NCBI RefSeq assembly: GCF_016924655.1
Contig: NZ_JAFFJU010000002.1
Location: forward strand, 744,001 to 808,000
DNA: 64,000 nucleotides
Direction of reading: 5' to 3'
DNA from: Sphingomonas arenae
GTDB lineage: Bacteria > Pseudomonadota > Alphaproteobacteria > Sphingomonadales > Sphingomonadaceae
In this document: positions 25,179 to 34,781 of the stretch, in pieces
Position numbering within the stretch: position 1 is the first letter of the stretch
Layout: each line of letters starts with the position of its first letter
Position numbers and translations under genes: made by a program
The notes under the pieces: model-generated
Database searches by the model: none
What the model saw: only the letters and a program-made list of their open reading frames with translations
What the model was told of the DNA's origin: nothing

Positions 25179-26309
25179 ATGGCCTTTCGCAGCATCTTTC
25201 TCGCCGGCTTCGAATGCTCCTCCCATCGCCGGGCCGACGGGCGCAGGCTCGACCTCATCCGCGCGACCGGGCACGAGCAGCAGGCCTTGAGCGACTATCA
25301 TGCCTGCAGCGCACTCGGCATCCGCACCGCCCGCGATGGCCTCCGCTGGCACCGCATCGGCGCCGACCCGGTCCGCTACGACTGGTCCAGCTGGCACCCC
25401 ATGCTGGAGGCGGCGGAGGAGGCGGGCATGGAGGTCATCTGGGACCTTCTTCACTACGGCGTGCCGGACTGGCTTCCGCTCGACAGCCCCGACCTCCCCG
25501 CCCGCTTTGCCGACTTTGCCGCCGCCGCCGTCCGCCTCCACCGCCACGTCACCGGCCGTCCGGCGTTCGTCTGCCCGATCAACGAAATCTCCTTCTTCAC
25601 CTACGCCGTCCGCAAGGGAATCTTCCCCGGCGTCCCCGGAGCGCGTCCCGGCGAGTTCAAGCGTCACCTCGTGCGCGCCGCGCTCGCCTCCGTCGAAGCC
25701 ATGAGGGCCGAGGACCCCGCCACGCGCTTCACCTGGGCCGAGCCGCTGATCCACGTCCTTCCCGCCAGCGGAGAACCCGAGGACCTGGAGCGCGCGCGCA
25801 TCCACCGCCTCGGCCAATACGAAGCGATGGACCTGCTCCTCGGCCTCGCCGAACCGGAACTCGGCGGCGGGCCCCGTGCCGCTGACGTGATCGGCCTCAA
25901 CTTCTACCCGGATAACCAGTGGGTGAAGGACGGCTCCACCGTCCCGCTCGGCCACCATGACTATCGGCCGCTCGCCGACATGCTGGAGGAGACCTGGCGG
26001 CGCTTCGGCAAGCCGATCTTCCTGTCGGAGACCGGCTGCGAGGGCAGCGCCCGACCCGCCTGGCTGTCCTACGTCTGCGGGGAAGTCCGCGAGGCGATGC
26101 GCCGCGGCGTGCCCGTTCAGGGCATCTGCATCTACCCGGTGACCGCCTTCCCCGGCTGGGACGACGAGCGCCACGCGGAGGTCGGCCTGTTCTCCATGCC
26201 GCACAGCGACGGCCACCGTCGGGTCTACGAGCCACTCGCCACGGAACTCGCCCGCCAGCAGCGCCTGTTCGAAGAGGAGTTCGGCCGCCTTCGCGAAGCC
26301 GCCGAATGA
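25179..26309 (+). CDS. Glycoside hydrolase family 1-like (clan GH-A) protein
   Basis: 376 residues, shorter than typical GH1 beta-glucosidases (about 450). It shows GIRTARDGLRWHRIG early in the barrel, the acid/base Glu in CPINEISFF, and the nucleophile Glu in FLSETGCEG. Loops between strands are short. It has no signal peptide, so it is cytosolic. Substrate unknown; clan membership is clear, family less so. It is preceded by a 197-base gap that must also contain the divergent rplQ promoter. Confidence 0.75.
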   Translation: MAFRSIFLAGFECSSHRRADGRRLDLIRATGHEQQALSDYHACSALGIRTARDGLRWHRIGADPVRYDWSSWHPMLEAAEEAGMEVIWDLLHYGVPDWLPLDSPDLPARFADFAAAAVRLHRHVTGRPAFVCPINEISFFTYAVRKGIFPGVPGARPGEFKRHLVRAALASVEAMRAEDPATRFTWAEPLIHVLPASGEPEDLERARIHRLGQYEAMDLLLGLAEPELGGGPRAADVIGLNFYPDNQWVKDGSTVPLGHHDYRPLADMLEETWRRFGKPIFLSETGCEGSARPAWLSYVCGEVREAMRRGVPVQGICIYPVTAFPGWDDERHAEVGLFSMPHSDGHRRVYEPLATELARQQRLFEEEFGRLREAAE

Positions 26310-26312
26310 GCC

Positions 26313-26894
26313 TCAGCCCTCGATGATGACCTCGGTCCCGAGTTTGGTCAGACCGTAGAGCTTCTTGGCGAACTCCACCGGCAGCCGAACGCAGCCGTGG
26401 CTCGCCGGATAGCCGGGCAGAGCCCCGCCGTGAAAGGCGATGCCCTTCTCGTCATACATCTGCATGTATGGCATGGGCGCGTTGTCGTACTTGCGGGAAA
26501 AGCCCTTCACCTGCTTGCGAAAGACTTTCCAGTATCCGAGCGGCGTTTCGCGCCCCTTCTTCCCGCTGGAGATGGTGGAGACCCCCACCAACTGGTCGCC
26601 GCGATAGACATAGAACAGCTGCTGGAAGAGGTCGATCACCACCTTCGGCTCGCCCTCGGGGATCACTGCTGCCCAGCGATACTGGCCCGGCTTCAGCGCC
26701 AGCGGCCCGAACAGCGCGACCGCCTGGCCGTGCGCCTTCGGCGCGTGGCCATGGGTCCACTTGTAAGGCAGCTGCGCGGGCGCAGGCCTGGGCGCCACCG
26801 GAGCCGCAACCTTCTGCGGCGCCGTCGCGCAGCCCGCCAGCAGCGCGGCACCTGCAGCGGAGAGCGTGAAAGCCTTGATCCTTTTGATCGTCAT
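26313..26894 (-). CDS. L,D-transpeptidase (YkuD) lipoprotein
   Basis: 193 residues. The lipobox is LLAGCAT (Cys22). A Pro/Ala-rich linker and a YkuD domain with SHGCVRLP follow (nucleophile Cys168). It is clearly related to the 10002-10553 enzyme across the whole catalytic domain (shared LKPGQYRW-like, STISSGK and KYDxAPMP motifs), but is anchored as a lipoprotein rather than freely secreted. It should cross-link peptidoglycan or link it to outer-membrane proteins. Confidence 0.9.
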   Translation of the reverse strand: MTIKRIKAFTLSAAGAALLAGCATAPQKVAAPVAPRPAPAQLPYKWTHGHAPKAHGQAVALFGPLALKPGQYRWAAVIPEGEPKVVIDLFQQLFYVYRGDQLVGVSTISSGKKGRETPLGYWKVFRKQVKGFSRKYDNAPMPYMQMYDEKGIAFHGGALPGYPASHGCVRLPVEFAKKLYGLTKLGTEVIIEG

Positions 26895-26967
26895 AGCGCA
26901 CGTTCACAGCGGAAGGACGTCTTGACGTCAATCCACCGGTAAACCGCGGATTACCGGTTAACTGCCG

Positions 26968-28539
26968 TCATTCCCACTCGATCGTGCCCGGCGGCTTGCT
27001 CGTGTAATCGTAGACGACCCGGTTGATGCCCTGCACTTCGTTGACGATGCGCGTGGCGACGCGGCTGAGGAACTCGGCGGAGAAGGGATAGACGTCCGCC
27101 GTCATTCCATCGACGCTGGTCACCGCGCGAAGCCCGCAGACGCTGTCATAGGTCCGGGCGTCGCCCATCACCCCGACCGTGCGCACCGGCAGCAGGACCG
27201 CAAACGCCTGCCAGATCGCGTCATACAGCCCGGCGTTGCGGATTTCTTCGAGGTAGATCGCATCCGCCTTGCGCAGGATGTCGCAGCGCTCCTTGGTGAC
27301 CTCGCCCGGGATGCGGATGGCGAGGCCGGGCCCCGGGAAGGGATGCCGCTTCACGAACGCATCCGGCAGCCCCAGCTCGCGGCCGAGTTCGCGCACCTCG
27401 TCCTTGAACAGTTCGCGCAAGGGCTCGACCAGCTTCATGTTCATGCGCTCAGGGAGCCCACCGACATTGTGGTGGCTCTTGATCGTCACCGACGGTCCGC
27501 CGGTGAAGCTGACGCTCTCGATCACGTCTGGGTAGAGCGTGCCCTGCGCCAGGAAGTCCGCACCGCCGACCTTCTTCGCCTCGGCCTCGAAGACGTTGAT
27601 GAACTCGGCGCCGATGAATTTGCGCTTCTTCTCGGGGTCGGTGACCCCCTCCAGCCCGCCGAGGAAGTCGGCGCTCGCATCCACGTGCACTAGCGGAATG
27701 TTGTAGCTGTTCCGGAACAGGCTGACGACCTGCTCCGCCTCACCCGCGCGCATCAGGCCGTGGTCGACGAACACGCAGGTCAGCTGGTCGCCGATCGCCT
27801 CATGGATCAGCACCGCCGCCACCGCGCTGTCCACACCCCCGGACAGGCCGCAGATCACGCGGCCGCCACCCACCTGCTGGCGGATCTCCGCGATCTTGGC
27901 GTCGCGGAACGCTTCCATGCTCCACGTGCCCTCGCACCCGCAGATGTGCCGGGCGAAGTTGGCGAGCAGCTTGCCGCCGTCGGGCGTGTGCACCACCTCC
28001 GGGTGGAACATCAGGCTGTAGCGTCTGGCTGCCTCGTTGGTCGCGATGGCATAGGGTGCCCCCTCCGACCGGGCGACGATCTCGAACCCCGGCGCCAGGC
28101 TCTCGACCCGGTCGCCGTGGCTCATCCATACCTGGTGTGTCTCGCCGACCTGCCACAGCCCGTCGAACAGCGCCGAATGGGCGACCACCTCTACGAATGC
28201 CCGCCCGAACTCCTTCTGGTCCGAGGTCACCACCTTGCCGCCAAGCTGCTGGTGGAGCGTCTGCTGCCCGTAGCAGATACCAAGCAGCGGCAACCCGCTG
28301 TCGAACAGCACTTGCGGCGCACGGGGTGAGTCCTCCCACGTCACCGATGACGGACCGCCCGAGAAGATGATGCCCTTGGGCGCGAGGCGGTGAAACGCCT
28401 CCTCAGCGGTCGTGAACGGCGCAATCTCGCAATAAACGCCCGCCTCGCGCACTCGCCTGGCGATCAACTGGGTCACCTGGCTTCCGAAATCGACGATGAG
28501 GATGGTGTCGCCAAAAGTCTCTGACGTCTGGACGGTCAC
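26968..28539 (-). CDS. guaA: GMP synthase (glutamine-hydrolysing)
   Basis: 523 residues, full length. The N-terminal amidotransferase has Cys89 in GICYGQQ. The ATP-pyrophosphatase P-loop [13 protein letters not shown] follows at about 233, and the dimerisation domain ends KPPGTIEWE as in all GuaA proteins. It aminates XMP to GMP. It is single, with no guaB next to it. Confidence 0.97.
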   Translation of the reverse strand: MTVQTSETFGDTILIVDFGSQVTQLIARRVREAGVYCEIAPFTTAEEAFHRLAPKGIIFSGGPSSVTWEDSPRAPQVLFDSGLPLLGICYGQQTLHQQLGGKVVTSDQKEFGRAFVEVVAHSALFDGLWQVGETHQVWMSHGDRVESLAPGFEIVARSEGAPYAIATNEAARRYSLMFHPEVVHTPDGGKLLANFARHICGCEGTWSMEAFRDAKIAEIRQQVGGGRVICGLSGGVDSAVAAVLIHEAIGDQLTCVFVDHGLMRAGEAEQVVSLFRNSYNIPLVHVDASADFLGGLEGVTDPEKKRKFIGAEFINVFEAEAKKVGGADFLAQGTLYPDVIESVSFTGGPSVTIKSHHNVGGLPERMNMKLVEPLRELFKDEVRELGRELGLPDAFVKRHPFPGPGLAIRIPGEVTKERCDILRKADAIYLEEIRNAGLYDAIWQAFAVLLPVRTVGVMGDARTYDSVCGLRAVTSVDGMTADVYPFSAEFLSRVATRIVNEVQGINRVVYDYTSKPPGTIEWE

Positions 28540-28553
28540 GTCGGGGCTCCGCG

Positions 28554-28592
28554 CAAAAAGAAAGTGCGCGAGCCACTAGGGCCCGCGCACTT
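28554..28592 (-). terminator. Terminator between the Tyr/Gly-rich gene and guaA
   Basis: On the minus strand GTGCGCG/CGCGCAC stem with a 13-base loop, followed by TTTCTTTTT. Confidence 0.75.
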
Positions 28593-28614
28593 CCCTGTCC
28601 ACTTGGGGTTGGGC

Positions 28615-29196
28615 TCAGTAGCCGTAGCGCCCCGCGTAGCGATTGCGGTTCAGGTCGAGGTCGCTGATCCGGCCGCGGCTGTCGATCGTGCACTCGAAGC
28701 GATACTCCGGTGCCGCATTGTAGCCGTAGCCACCGCCGTAAGGTGCCCCGTAACCACCGTTATAGCCGCCGTAGCCACCGTAGTTGCCGGCATAGCCGCC
28801 ACGGCCCGCCAGACCCCAGACCTTGAACGCACCGCTGCGGCGGCGCTCCACCCGGTCGATCTGGACGACGCGGAAGCCCGCGTTGTTGTAGCCGTAGCCA
28901 TAGGGGTTGCCATAACCACGATTGTACCCGTTCAGGCGGCTTTCGGTCGCGCGCGCGCACTGATCGATGGCGTAGCGCTCGTTCTGGTAACCGTAGCCAT
29001 ACTGGTTTCCGTAGCGGCCATAGTTCCCGTAACCGCCACGCAGGATCGAATCCAGGATCGCGCCGACGATCACGTTGCCCGAGCCATAGCCACCACCATA
29101 AGGCGGATAATATTGTGCTGCTGCCGGAGCAGAGAGACCACCGGCCGCCACAGCGACAACCGCGGCACCGGCAAAGAACTTCGAGACAGCCTTCAT
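28615..29196 (-). CDS. Secreted Tyr/Gly-rich protein
   Basis: 193 residues. A signal peptide (ends near APAAAQ, residue 28) is followed by tracts of GYG, NYG and YGG repeats, two Cys residues (CARATES and FECTIDSRGR) and a C-terminal charged strand (ISDLDLNRNRY). The ordered parts resemble small sphingomonad surface or periplasmic proteins; the repeats are probably flexible. ATG 29196 follows GGGAG. Function unknown. Confidence 0.75.
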   Translation of the reverse strand: MKAVSKFFAGAAVVAVAAGGLSAPAAAQYYPPYGGGYGSGNVIVGAILDSILRGGYGNYGRYGNQYGYGYQNERYAIDQCARATESRLNGYNRGYGNPYGYGYNNAGFRVVQIDRVERRRSGAFKVWGLAGRGGYAGNYGGYGGYNGGYGAPYGGGYGYNAAPEYRFECTIDSRGRISDLDLNRNRYAGRYGY

Positions 29197-29325
29197 GGCC
29201 TTTTCTCCCATCCTGAGCGGGCCCACCCGCCGATGAAACGCCTTTTGCCGGATTATGGCTGCATCACCCCTGAATGGTCGTGACGGCTACGGTTCATCTT
29301 CCCGGCGGCTCGGGAAGGCAATTCG

Positions 29326-29556
29326 ATGGAACCCACGTCCGCCGCGACATTTACCGTCCGTATGCCCAAGGTAACTTATTCTAAGCCCAGCGACGTCACG
29401 GCCGAGGAAGGACGCGTGCTGGTGGATGGGCCGGATTCAGTCGACGTCGCGTTGACCCCCGAAGCCGCCGAAGAGACAGGCGCCCGCCTAATCAACGGGG
29501 CGGCTAAGGCTGCGGGTCAGAACCGCGAGAAGCGGATCGATCATCGTCCGAAGTGA
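29326..29556 (+). CDS. Small soluble protein of unknown function
   Basis: 76 residues with a mixed beta-like N-terminal half (TFTVRMPKVTYS, EEGRVLVDGPDSVDVALTPE) and a charged C-terminus. GGAAGG precedes the ATG. Its last 53 bases overlap the end of the convergent 29504-29731 gene, so one of the two 3' ends may be unusual. No family recognised. Confidence 0.5.
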   Translation: MEPTSAATFTVRMPKVTYSKPSDVTAEEGRVLVDGPDSVDVALTPEAAEETGARLINGAAKAAGQNREKRIDHRPK

Positions 29557-29731
29557 GACCCAAAGCGTCGTTATCCGCCCGCGCTTTAACGGTGCTGATG
29601 TTGCTCTTGACCTGATATTCATGCGCGAGCTTCAGGTGGACTTCGCGAGCGCGTGGATCGGACGCGGCGTCGGCACTGCGCATCTCCTCGTCGGCACGAG
29701 CCTTCAGGTAATCACGGTCGTCGCTGTCCAT
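29504..29731 (-). CDS. Small charged helical protein of unknown function
   Basis: 75 residues from ATG 29731, which has GGAG and AAGG upstream; the open frame beyond it is not protein-like. It is highly charged and helical (DRDYLKARADEEMRSADAA and REVHLKLAHEY), a profile seen in short sphingomonad stress proteins. It overlaps the convergent gene by 53 bases. Function unknown. Confidence 0.6.
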   Translation of the reverse strand: MDSDDRDYLKARADEEMRSADAASDPRAREVHLKLAHEYQVKSNISTVKARADNDALGLTSDDDRSASRGSDPQP

Positions 29732-29874
29732 CGCCTTTCTCCGAAGGTGCAATCTAGTCGTTACGGCTAGCGATCTGCCTTGGTGCACAATGCTCGATCG
29801 CGGCATTGGCTTCAGAACTTGGCTACGGACCATGGGCCGTATCCCTGAACCTGGAGCATGGTCGGGCGCGCGGC

Positions 29875-29909
29875 AAAAAAAGGGCCCCGGCGAAATGATC
29901 ACCGGGGCC
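29875..29909 (-). terminator. Strong terminator of a candidate sRNA
   Basis: On the minus strand GGCCCCGG/CCGGGGCC forms an 8-bp stem with an 11-base loop, followed by seven T residues. No credible protein gene ends here. Confidence 0.8.
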
Positions 29910-29995
29910 AAGTTGGTCTTCTATCAGGGGAGTTCAAATACGCGTGACCGAATGTCCGGGATTAGAAGTTTCTTCTCTCGTCCACCCTCGCCTTG
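29876..29995 (-). ncRNA. Candidate small RNA, about 120 nt
   Basis: The 385-base gap 29732-30116 has no convincing ORF. On its minus strand there is a possible promoter (TTGCGG at 30034-30029, 18 bases, TAGATA within 30010-30002), then about 120 bases ending in a strong terminator. Just before the terminator is GAACTCCCCTGATAG, an unpaired-looking CU-rich stretch able to pair with ribosome binding sites, as in alphaproteobacterial sRNAs of the anti-SD type. It is divergent from the Lrp-type regulator. Confidence 0.4.
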
Positions 29996-30116
29996 CGTCC
30001 CGTTTATCTAGTCCGCACAGGGATTGATCCGCAACACCGATGCACAAATAACATTGATCCTGCGCGCAGCTCGCGCCAGAGAGCAACATTCTTCTATTTT
30101 GGACCGGCGCCACGAA

Positions 30117-30572
30117 ATGGATCAAACCGACCGCAGGATCCTTGCGCTGCTGCAGCAGGATGCATCACGCTCCGTCGCCGACATCGCCGCCGAGGTTGGG
30201 CTCAGTCAGACCCCGTGCTGGCGCCGCATCCAGAAGCTTCATGCCACCGGCGTGATCGACCGCACCGTCGCCATCCTCAACCCCGAAAGCATCGGCCTTG
30301 GCCTCACCGTCTTCATCGAAGTGGAGGCCGCCGACCACAGCCCGGAGTGGCTGCAGTCCTTCACCGCCAAGGTTTCCGCCATGCCCGAGGTGCTGGAGAT
30401 CCACCGCATGGCCGGCGACATTGACTATCTCCTGCGCGTCGCCGTGCGCGACATGGCGCATTTCGACGATTTCTACCGCACCCTGATCGACACGGTGGCG
30501 CTCAAGAACGTGACCTCCCGTTTCGCCATGGAGCGGGTGAAGGCAACCACCGCCTACCCGCTGGAACGCTGA
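30117..30572 (+). CDS. Lrp/AsnC family transcriptional regulator
   Basis: 151 residues. The N-terminal winged HTH (MDQTDRRILALLQQDASRS; recognition helix SQTPCWRRIQKL) is followed by a RAM/ACT-like ligand domain (EIHRMAGDIDYLLRVAVRDM). Such proteins respond to amino acids and form octamers. The open frame extends upstream, but ATG 30117 gives the standard start. The target is unknown; the adjacent divergent candidate sRNA is a possible one. Confidence 0.9.
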   Translation: MDQTDRRILALLQQDASRSVADIAAEVGLSQTPCWRRIQKLHATGVIDRTVAILNPESIGLGLTVFIEVEAADHSPEWLQSFTAKVSAMPEVLEIHRMAGDIDYLLRVAVRDMAHFDDFYRTLIDTVALKNVTSRFAMERVKATTAYPLER

Positions 30573-30625
30573 AGCTGGTCTTTTGCACGCGTTGAGCATC
30601 GGGGCTCGGCATCTATTCTGACACG

Positions 30626-31984
30626 ATGTTCAGCCTTCTCCTCGCCGCCCTTTCGGTATCCGTCAGTTCGCCGCCCGGTGCGCCGCCGCTGCGAGCTCCC
30701 GAAACCTTGATCCTCGGAGACCCGACCGGGATCGAATGGAGCGGGTTGGAACCAGGCGAAACGGTCCGGCTTCATGCGCTTCGTCGCACCACCGCGACCC
30801 GCTTCGAGAACGGGCAGCGGGCGGACACGCCAGTCCTGCTTCATGCCTGGGCCGACTATCGCGTTGGCAATGACGGTCAGGTGGATCCCGATCGGAGCCC
30901 CGCCATCGATGGGACCTACAAAGGCCTCGACGCGAATGGCCTGCTTTGGTCCGGCTGGCCGGCTGGGGACAGCCGCATCGGACCAGGATCACGTGCCGAC
31001 CTCCCGACGGACCTGCTGACGGACCAGCGCACCTTGCTCGTCGTCCCTGAGCGGGCCGGCCTGCTGCTCGCACCGCGCGCTATTCCGCTTAGGTCCTTCA
31101 GCGACCGGGTTCGCTTTACGGAGCTGACCGTTCACCGGGACGGGGTCAGCGGCGTCTTCGCGAGCCTCGACGGTGCCCGCGCGAAACCTGCTCTGATCCA
31201 GCTGCACGGAAGCGAGGGCGGCAGCATAACCGACGCGCGCGCACGTGCGGGGCGCCTCGCTGAACGCGGCTTCTCCGTGCTGGCGCTGAACTATGTCGCT
31301 TACGGCTGGACCGGGGGGATCGCCGGCGTGGAACCAACGCTCGCCAACGTTCCTGTCGAGACGATCGACCGCGCTCGTTCTTGGCTGGCTTCACGGCCAG
31401 AGGTGGCCAGCTCGCGCATCGGGCTCATCGGCGGATCGAAAGGCGCCGAGTTCGCACTGGTCGCAGCCACCCGCTACCCGTGGATAAAGGCTGTTGTCGG
31501 TTGTGTCCCGTCCGACGCCGTCTGGGCGGGCTATGGACGGGAGCCAAAACCGGGCGAACTGCTCTCCAGCTGGACGATCGCTGGAAAGCCTCTGCCCTTC
31601 ATTCCCTACGACCGTTACGACGACGTCTTCTCGGGAAAGGCGACGGCAGCCGAGGTCCATGTCCGCTCACGGCAGAAGGCAGGAGAGGCCGCGGTGAAAG
31701 CCTCGCTCATCCCGATCGAGCGGATCACGGCGCCACTTCTTTTGCTCTCGGGCGGCAAGGACGAGGTCTGGCCGTCGGCGATAATGTCCGCCAGCATCGC
31801 GGCAGCGGCGCAACGCCGCAGGGCTCCGCGCGTGACGCACCTTTCCTGGCCCGACGCTGGACACAACATCTGCGGCACGGGCACTGCCCCGGTTCGAGAG
31901 ACCGGCTCCGACGGTGCTGCCGACGCGAAAGCGAGTGGCGAGGCCTTCCGCGCGACGCTGCAGTTTCTGCGCGCCACGCTCTGA
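30626..31984 (+). CDS. Acyl-CoA thioesterase/BAAT-like alpha/beta hydrolase
   Basis: 452 residues. A likely signal peptide (1-18) precedes an N-terminal immunoglobulin-like domain with IEWSGLEPGE (the Bile_Hydr_Trans domain). The C-terminal hydrolase has the nucleophile elbow LIGGSKGAE, a late Asp in SGGKDEVW and a His in DAGHNICG. The family hydrolyses acyl-CoA or transfers acyl groups; here export to the periplasm suggests ester or antibiotic-like substrates instead. The terminus contains no anchor. Confidence 0.8.
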   Translation: MFSLLLAALSVSVSSPPGAPPLRAPETLILGDPTGIEWSGLEPGETVRLHALRRTTATRFENGQRADTPVLLHAWADYRVGNDGQVDPDRSPAIDGTYKGLDANGLLWSGWPAGDSRIGPGSRADLPTDLLTDQRTLLVVPERAGLLLAPRAIPLRSFSDRVRFTELTVHRDGVSGVFASLDGARAKPALIQLHGSEGGSITDARARAGRLAERGFSVLALNYVAYGWTGGIAGVEPTLANVPVETIDRARSWLASRPEVASSRIGLIGGSKGAEFALVAATRYPWIKAVVGCVPSDAVWAGYGREPKPGELLSSWTIAGKPLPFIPYDRYDDVFSGKATAAEVHVRSRQKAGEAAVKASLIPIERITAPLLLLSGGKDEVWPSAIMSASIAAAAQRRRAPRVTHLSWPDAGHNICGTGTAPVRETGSDGAADAKASGEAFRATLQFLRATL

Positions 31985-32002
31985 GGACCTCGCCCCGTCG
32001 GA

Positions 32003-34183
32003 CTATTGCTGCCCGATCTTCAGCCCCGTGAAGTGCGCCAGGAACGCGGCCACGTCCGACGCTTCCTCGATGATCTTGTCCGTCGGCTTGCCGGCACCAT
32101 GCCCAGCCCGGGTCTCGATCCGGATGAGGTGCGGCTTACCGGCAGGATCGGCTTGCTGCAGCGCCGCGATATACTTGAAGCTATGCCCCGGCACGACGCG
32201 GTCGTCGGTGTCCGCCGTTGTCACCAGCACCGCCGGATAGGACACTCCCGTCTTGATGTTGTGATAGGGCGAATAGGCCAGCAGGGTCCGGAAGTCGGCT
32301 TCCTTGTTGGGATAGCCAAAATCGTCGACCCAGTAGCGCCCGGCGGTGAATCGGTCGAAGCGCAGCATGTCCATGACGCCGACTGCCGCATTGGCAGCCG
32401 AGAACAGGTCCGGCCGCTGGTTCACCACCGCGCCCACCAGCAGGCCGCCGTTCGACCCGCCCTGGATCGCCAGCCCGCCCTTTGGCGTGATCCCGTTGGC
32501 GATCAGATACTCGCCCGCGCCAATGAAGTCGTCGAACACGTTCTGCTTGTTGGCGAGCCGCCCCGCGTCGTGCCACGCCTTGCCATACTCGCCGCCGCCG
32601 CGGATGTTGGCCAGCGCCCACACGCCGCCATTCTCAAGCCACGCCAGCCGCGTCGCGGAGAAGCTGGGGGTCAGCGACACGTTGAACCCGCCATAGCCGT
32701 ACAGCAAAGTCGGCGCGGGTCCGCTCGTGCCCGCCTTGCGCACCACGAACATCGGCACGCGCGTCCCGTCCTTGGACTGGTAGAAGCGCTGCTCGACCGA
32801 GAAATCCTCCGGGTTGAACGCCACCTTCGGCGCCGCCCATGTGGAGCTCTCGCCCGCCTTCACGTCATAGCGATAGATGGTCGTCGGCCGATTGAAGCTG
32901 GTGAAGGCGAAGAACGTCTCCGCATCATCATACTCGCCGCCGAAGCCGCTCGCCGTCCCGATACCGGGCAGCTCGATAACCTTCTCGCGGGCACCGGCTA
33001 GACTGTGCACCCGCACCTCCGTCTTGGCATCCACCAGGTAGGAGGCGATCAGCTTGCCCCCGACCAGGCTCGCCCCGTCCAGCGTCGCCTGGTCCTCGGC
33101 GATCACGACCCGCGGCTGCGGCTTCGCCTGGCGGATATCCAGCGCCACCACCTTCAGCTTGGGCGCGCCCTCGTTCGTGATGAAGTAGAAGGTCGACCCG
33201 CGATTGCCGATGTAGCTGTAGTTGTTCTCGAAGCCGGGGATCAGCACGCGGGCGTTCGGCCCCCGCTTGCGCGGATCGACCAGCGTCACCTCATAGCGAT
33301 CGTCCGTCCCGCTCGACGAGGTGATGACCACATAGCGTCCGTCGTCGCTCACGGTGGCGATATGGCTCAGCTCCGGCTTGGTCGGCGTCGCAAAGATCGA
33401 TCGGTCCTGCGCCTGCGTGGTGCCCAGCTTGTGGAAGAACACCTCGTGGTTCTTGTTCAAGGACTGGAAGGTCTGCCCCGCAGCCGGCTCCGGGAAGCGC
33501 GAGTAATAGAATCCGCTGCCGTCCTTTGCCCAGCTCAGCGCCGAGAACTTCACCCACTTCACCTCGTCGCCGACCGGCTGTCCCGTCGCCACGTCCAGCA
33601 CCCGCACCGTGCGCCAGTCGGTCCCGCCGTCCTGCACCGAGTAGAGGACGTACTTGCCATCCTCGCTCGGCACCCATTCGGCCAGCGCCGTCGCGCCGTC
33701 CTTGGACCACTGGTTCGGGTCGATCAGCAGCCGCGGCTCGCCGTCCAGGCTGTCGCGCACGTACAGCGGCGACTGGTTCTGAAGCCCCGTGTTCCGCTGG
33801 TAGAAGTAGCGCCCGCCCTTCTTCACCGGCACGCCGAACCGCTCGTAATTGTAGAGCTCGGTCATCCGCGCCTTCAGCGCATCGCGCCCCGGCAAGGAGT
33901 CGAGGAACCCATCCGTCACCCGGTTCTGCGCCGCGACCCACGCGGCAACCTCCGGATCGGTGCGGACGTCATTCTCCAGCCACCGGTAAGGGTCGGCCAC
34001 CTGCACGCCGAACTGCGTCTCGGTGAGGTCCTGCCGCCGCGTCTCGGGGAAGGCGAGCGCCGGCTCGGCTGCAGCCGCTGCCTCCACCGGGGCAGCCGGA
34101 GGGGCCTCGCTGGACGAAACGGGGGGCGTGCTGGTGCAGGCGGCGATGGTCGGAAGGGTCATCAGCAGAAGGCTCTTGCGCAT
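32003..34183 (-). CDS. Prolyl oligopeptidase (S9A) lipoprotein
   Basis: 726 residues. The lipobox is TIAAC (Cys16). An N-terminal seven-bladed propeller covers about 75-480. The catalytic domain carries GGSNGGLL with the nucleophile Ser, TADTDDRV with the Asp, and AGHGAGKP with His695. It cleaves short peptides after Pro in the periplasm. Length and order match S9A peptidases of sphingomonads. It is convergent with the BAAT-like gene, 18 bases apart. Confidence 0.93.
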   Translation of the reverse strand: MRKSLLLMTLPTIAACTSTPPVSSSEAPPAAPVEAAAAAEPALAFPETRRQDLTETQFGVQVADPYRWLENDVRTDPEVAAWVAAQNRVTDGFLDSLPGRDALKARMTELYNYERFGVPVKKGGRYFYQRNTGLQNQSPLYVRDSLDGEPRLLIDPNQWSKDGATALAEWVPSEDGKYVLYSVQDGGTDWRTVRVLDVATGQPVGDEVKWVKFSALSWAKDGSGFYYSRFPEPAAGQTFQSLNKNHEVFFHKLGTTQAQDRSIFATPTKPELSHIATVSDDGRYVVITSSSGTDDRYEVTLVDPRKRGPNARVLIPGFENNYSYIGNRGSTFYFITNEGAPKLKVVALDIRQAKPQPRVVIAEDQATLDGASLVGGKLIASYLVDAKTEVRVHSLAGAREKVIELPGIGTASGFGGEYDDAETFFAFTSFNRPTTIYRYDVKAGESSTWAAPKVAFNPEDFSVEQRFYQSKDGTRVPMFVVRKAGTSGPAPTLLYGYGGFNVSLTPSFSATRLAWLENGGVWALANIRGGGEYGKAWHDAGRLANKQNVFDDFIGAGEYLIANGITPKGGLAIQGGSNGGLLVGAVVNQRPDLFSAANAAVGVMDMLRFDRFTAGRYWVDDFGYPNKEADFRTLLAYSPYHNIKTGVSYPAVLVTTADTDDRVVPGHSFKYIAALQQADPAGKPHLIRIETRAGHGAGKPTDKIIEEASDVAAFLAHFTGLKIGQQ

Positions 34184-34280
34184 GAGGATCGACAGCTCCG
34201 GTCAGAACAGGTGGCGCTCGTATGCAGCTCTTTGCCTCACCCGCCAAGCCGTCCCGGAGGGCTCTGCCAATGCTCGCGCG

Positions 34281-34305
34281 GGAACGACGTTCAACGAACA
34301 TGGTT
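34281..34305 (+). promoter_or_regulatory. Possible EcfG-type promoter before the 34335 gene
   Basis: GGAAC (34281-34285), a 16-base spacer and GGTT (34302-34305). It is one mismatch from GGAAC-N16-CGTT and 30 bases from the ATG. Confidence 0.45.
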
Positions 34306-34334
34306 ACTCCCCCGTAACCATATGTGAGGCGAAC

Positions 34335-34781
34335 ATGAGTCACTTTCGTCGTTATGCCTATGCGTGGATCACCGTCGCCTTCTTCCTGGGCTCGCTTATC
34401 CTGCACTGGCTGTTCGGCTGGTATGCGTTCCAGGACGAGGCCTTGCAGCACGGCCAGAGCCCGGACGCAGCCGGATATCTCCACGAGATGCTGCGCGACA
34501 CCTTCGAGAACTGGCAGTCCGAGTTCTTGCAGCTGCTCTGGCAGGTCGTGGGCCTTGCCTATTTCCTCTACGTCGGCTCGCCCTCGTCGAAGGAGAACGA
34601 CGACCGCATGGAAGCGAAGATCGACGCTCTTCTGCGGATCACGGGCGGTCCTGATGCCGACCGGCTCGTGGGCGAGCTCGACCGGCACTATCTGCGGGAG
34701 CACGGCGCTTCACCCTACGGCCACGACGACCGGCTCGCGCGCGAAGCGGGCCAGCACGTCCGCCATGTCGCGGCGCCGTGA
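34335..34781 (+). CDS. Small two-helix membrane protein (DUF6766-like)
   Basis: 148 residues. The first membrane helix is at 9-29 (YAWITVAFFLGSLILHWLFG), then WYAFQDEALQHGQ, and a second helix around 67-83 (LQLLWQVVGLAYFLYVG). A soluble charged C-terminus (94-148) ends with several His. The sequence W-x-A-F-Q-D-E after helix one resembles DUF6766 proteins. A possible EcfG promoter suggests stress control. GAGGCGAAC precedes the ATG. Function unknown. Confidence 0.65.
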   Translation: MSHFRRYAYAWITVAFFLGSLILHWLFGWYAFQDEALQHGQSPDAAGYLHEMLRDTFENWQSEFLQLLWQVVGLAYFLYVGSPSSKENDDRMEAKIDALLRITGGPDADRLVGELDRHYLREHGASPYGHDDRLAREAGQHVRHVAAP

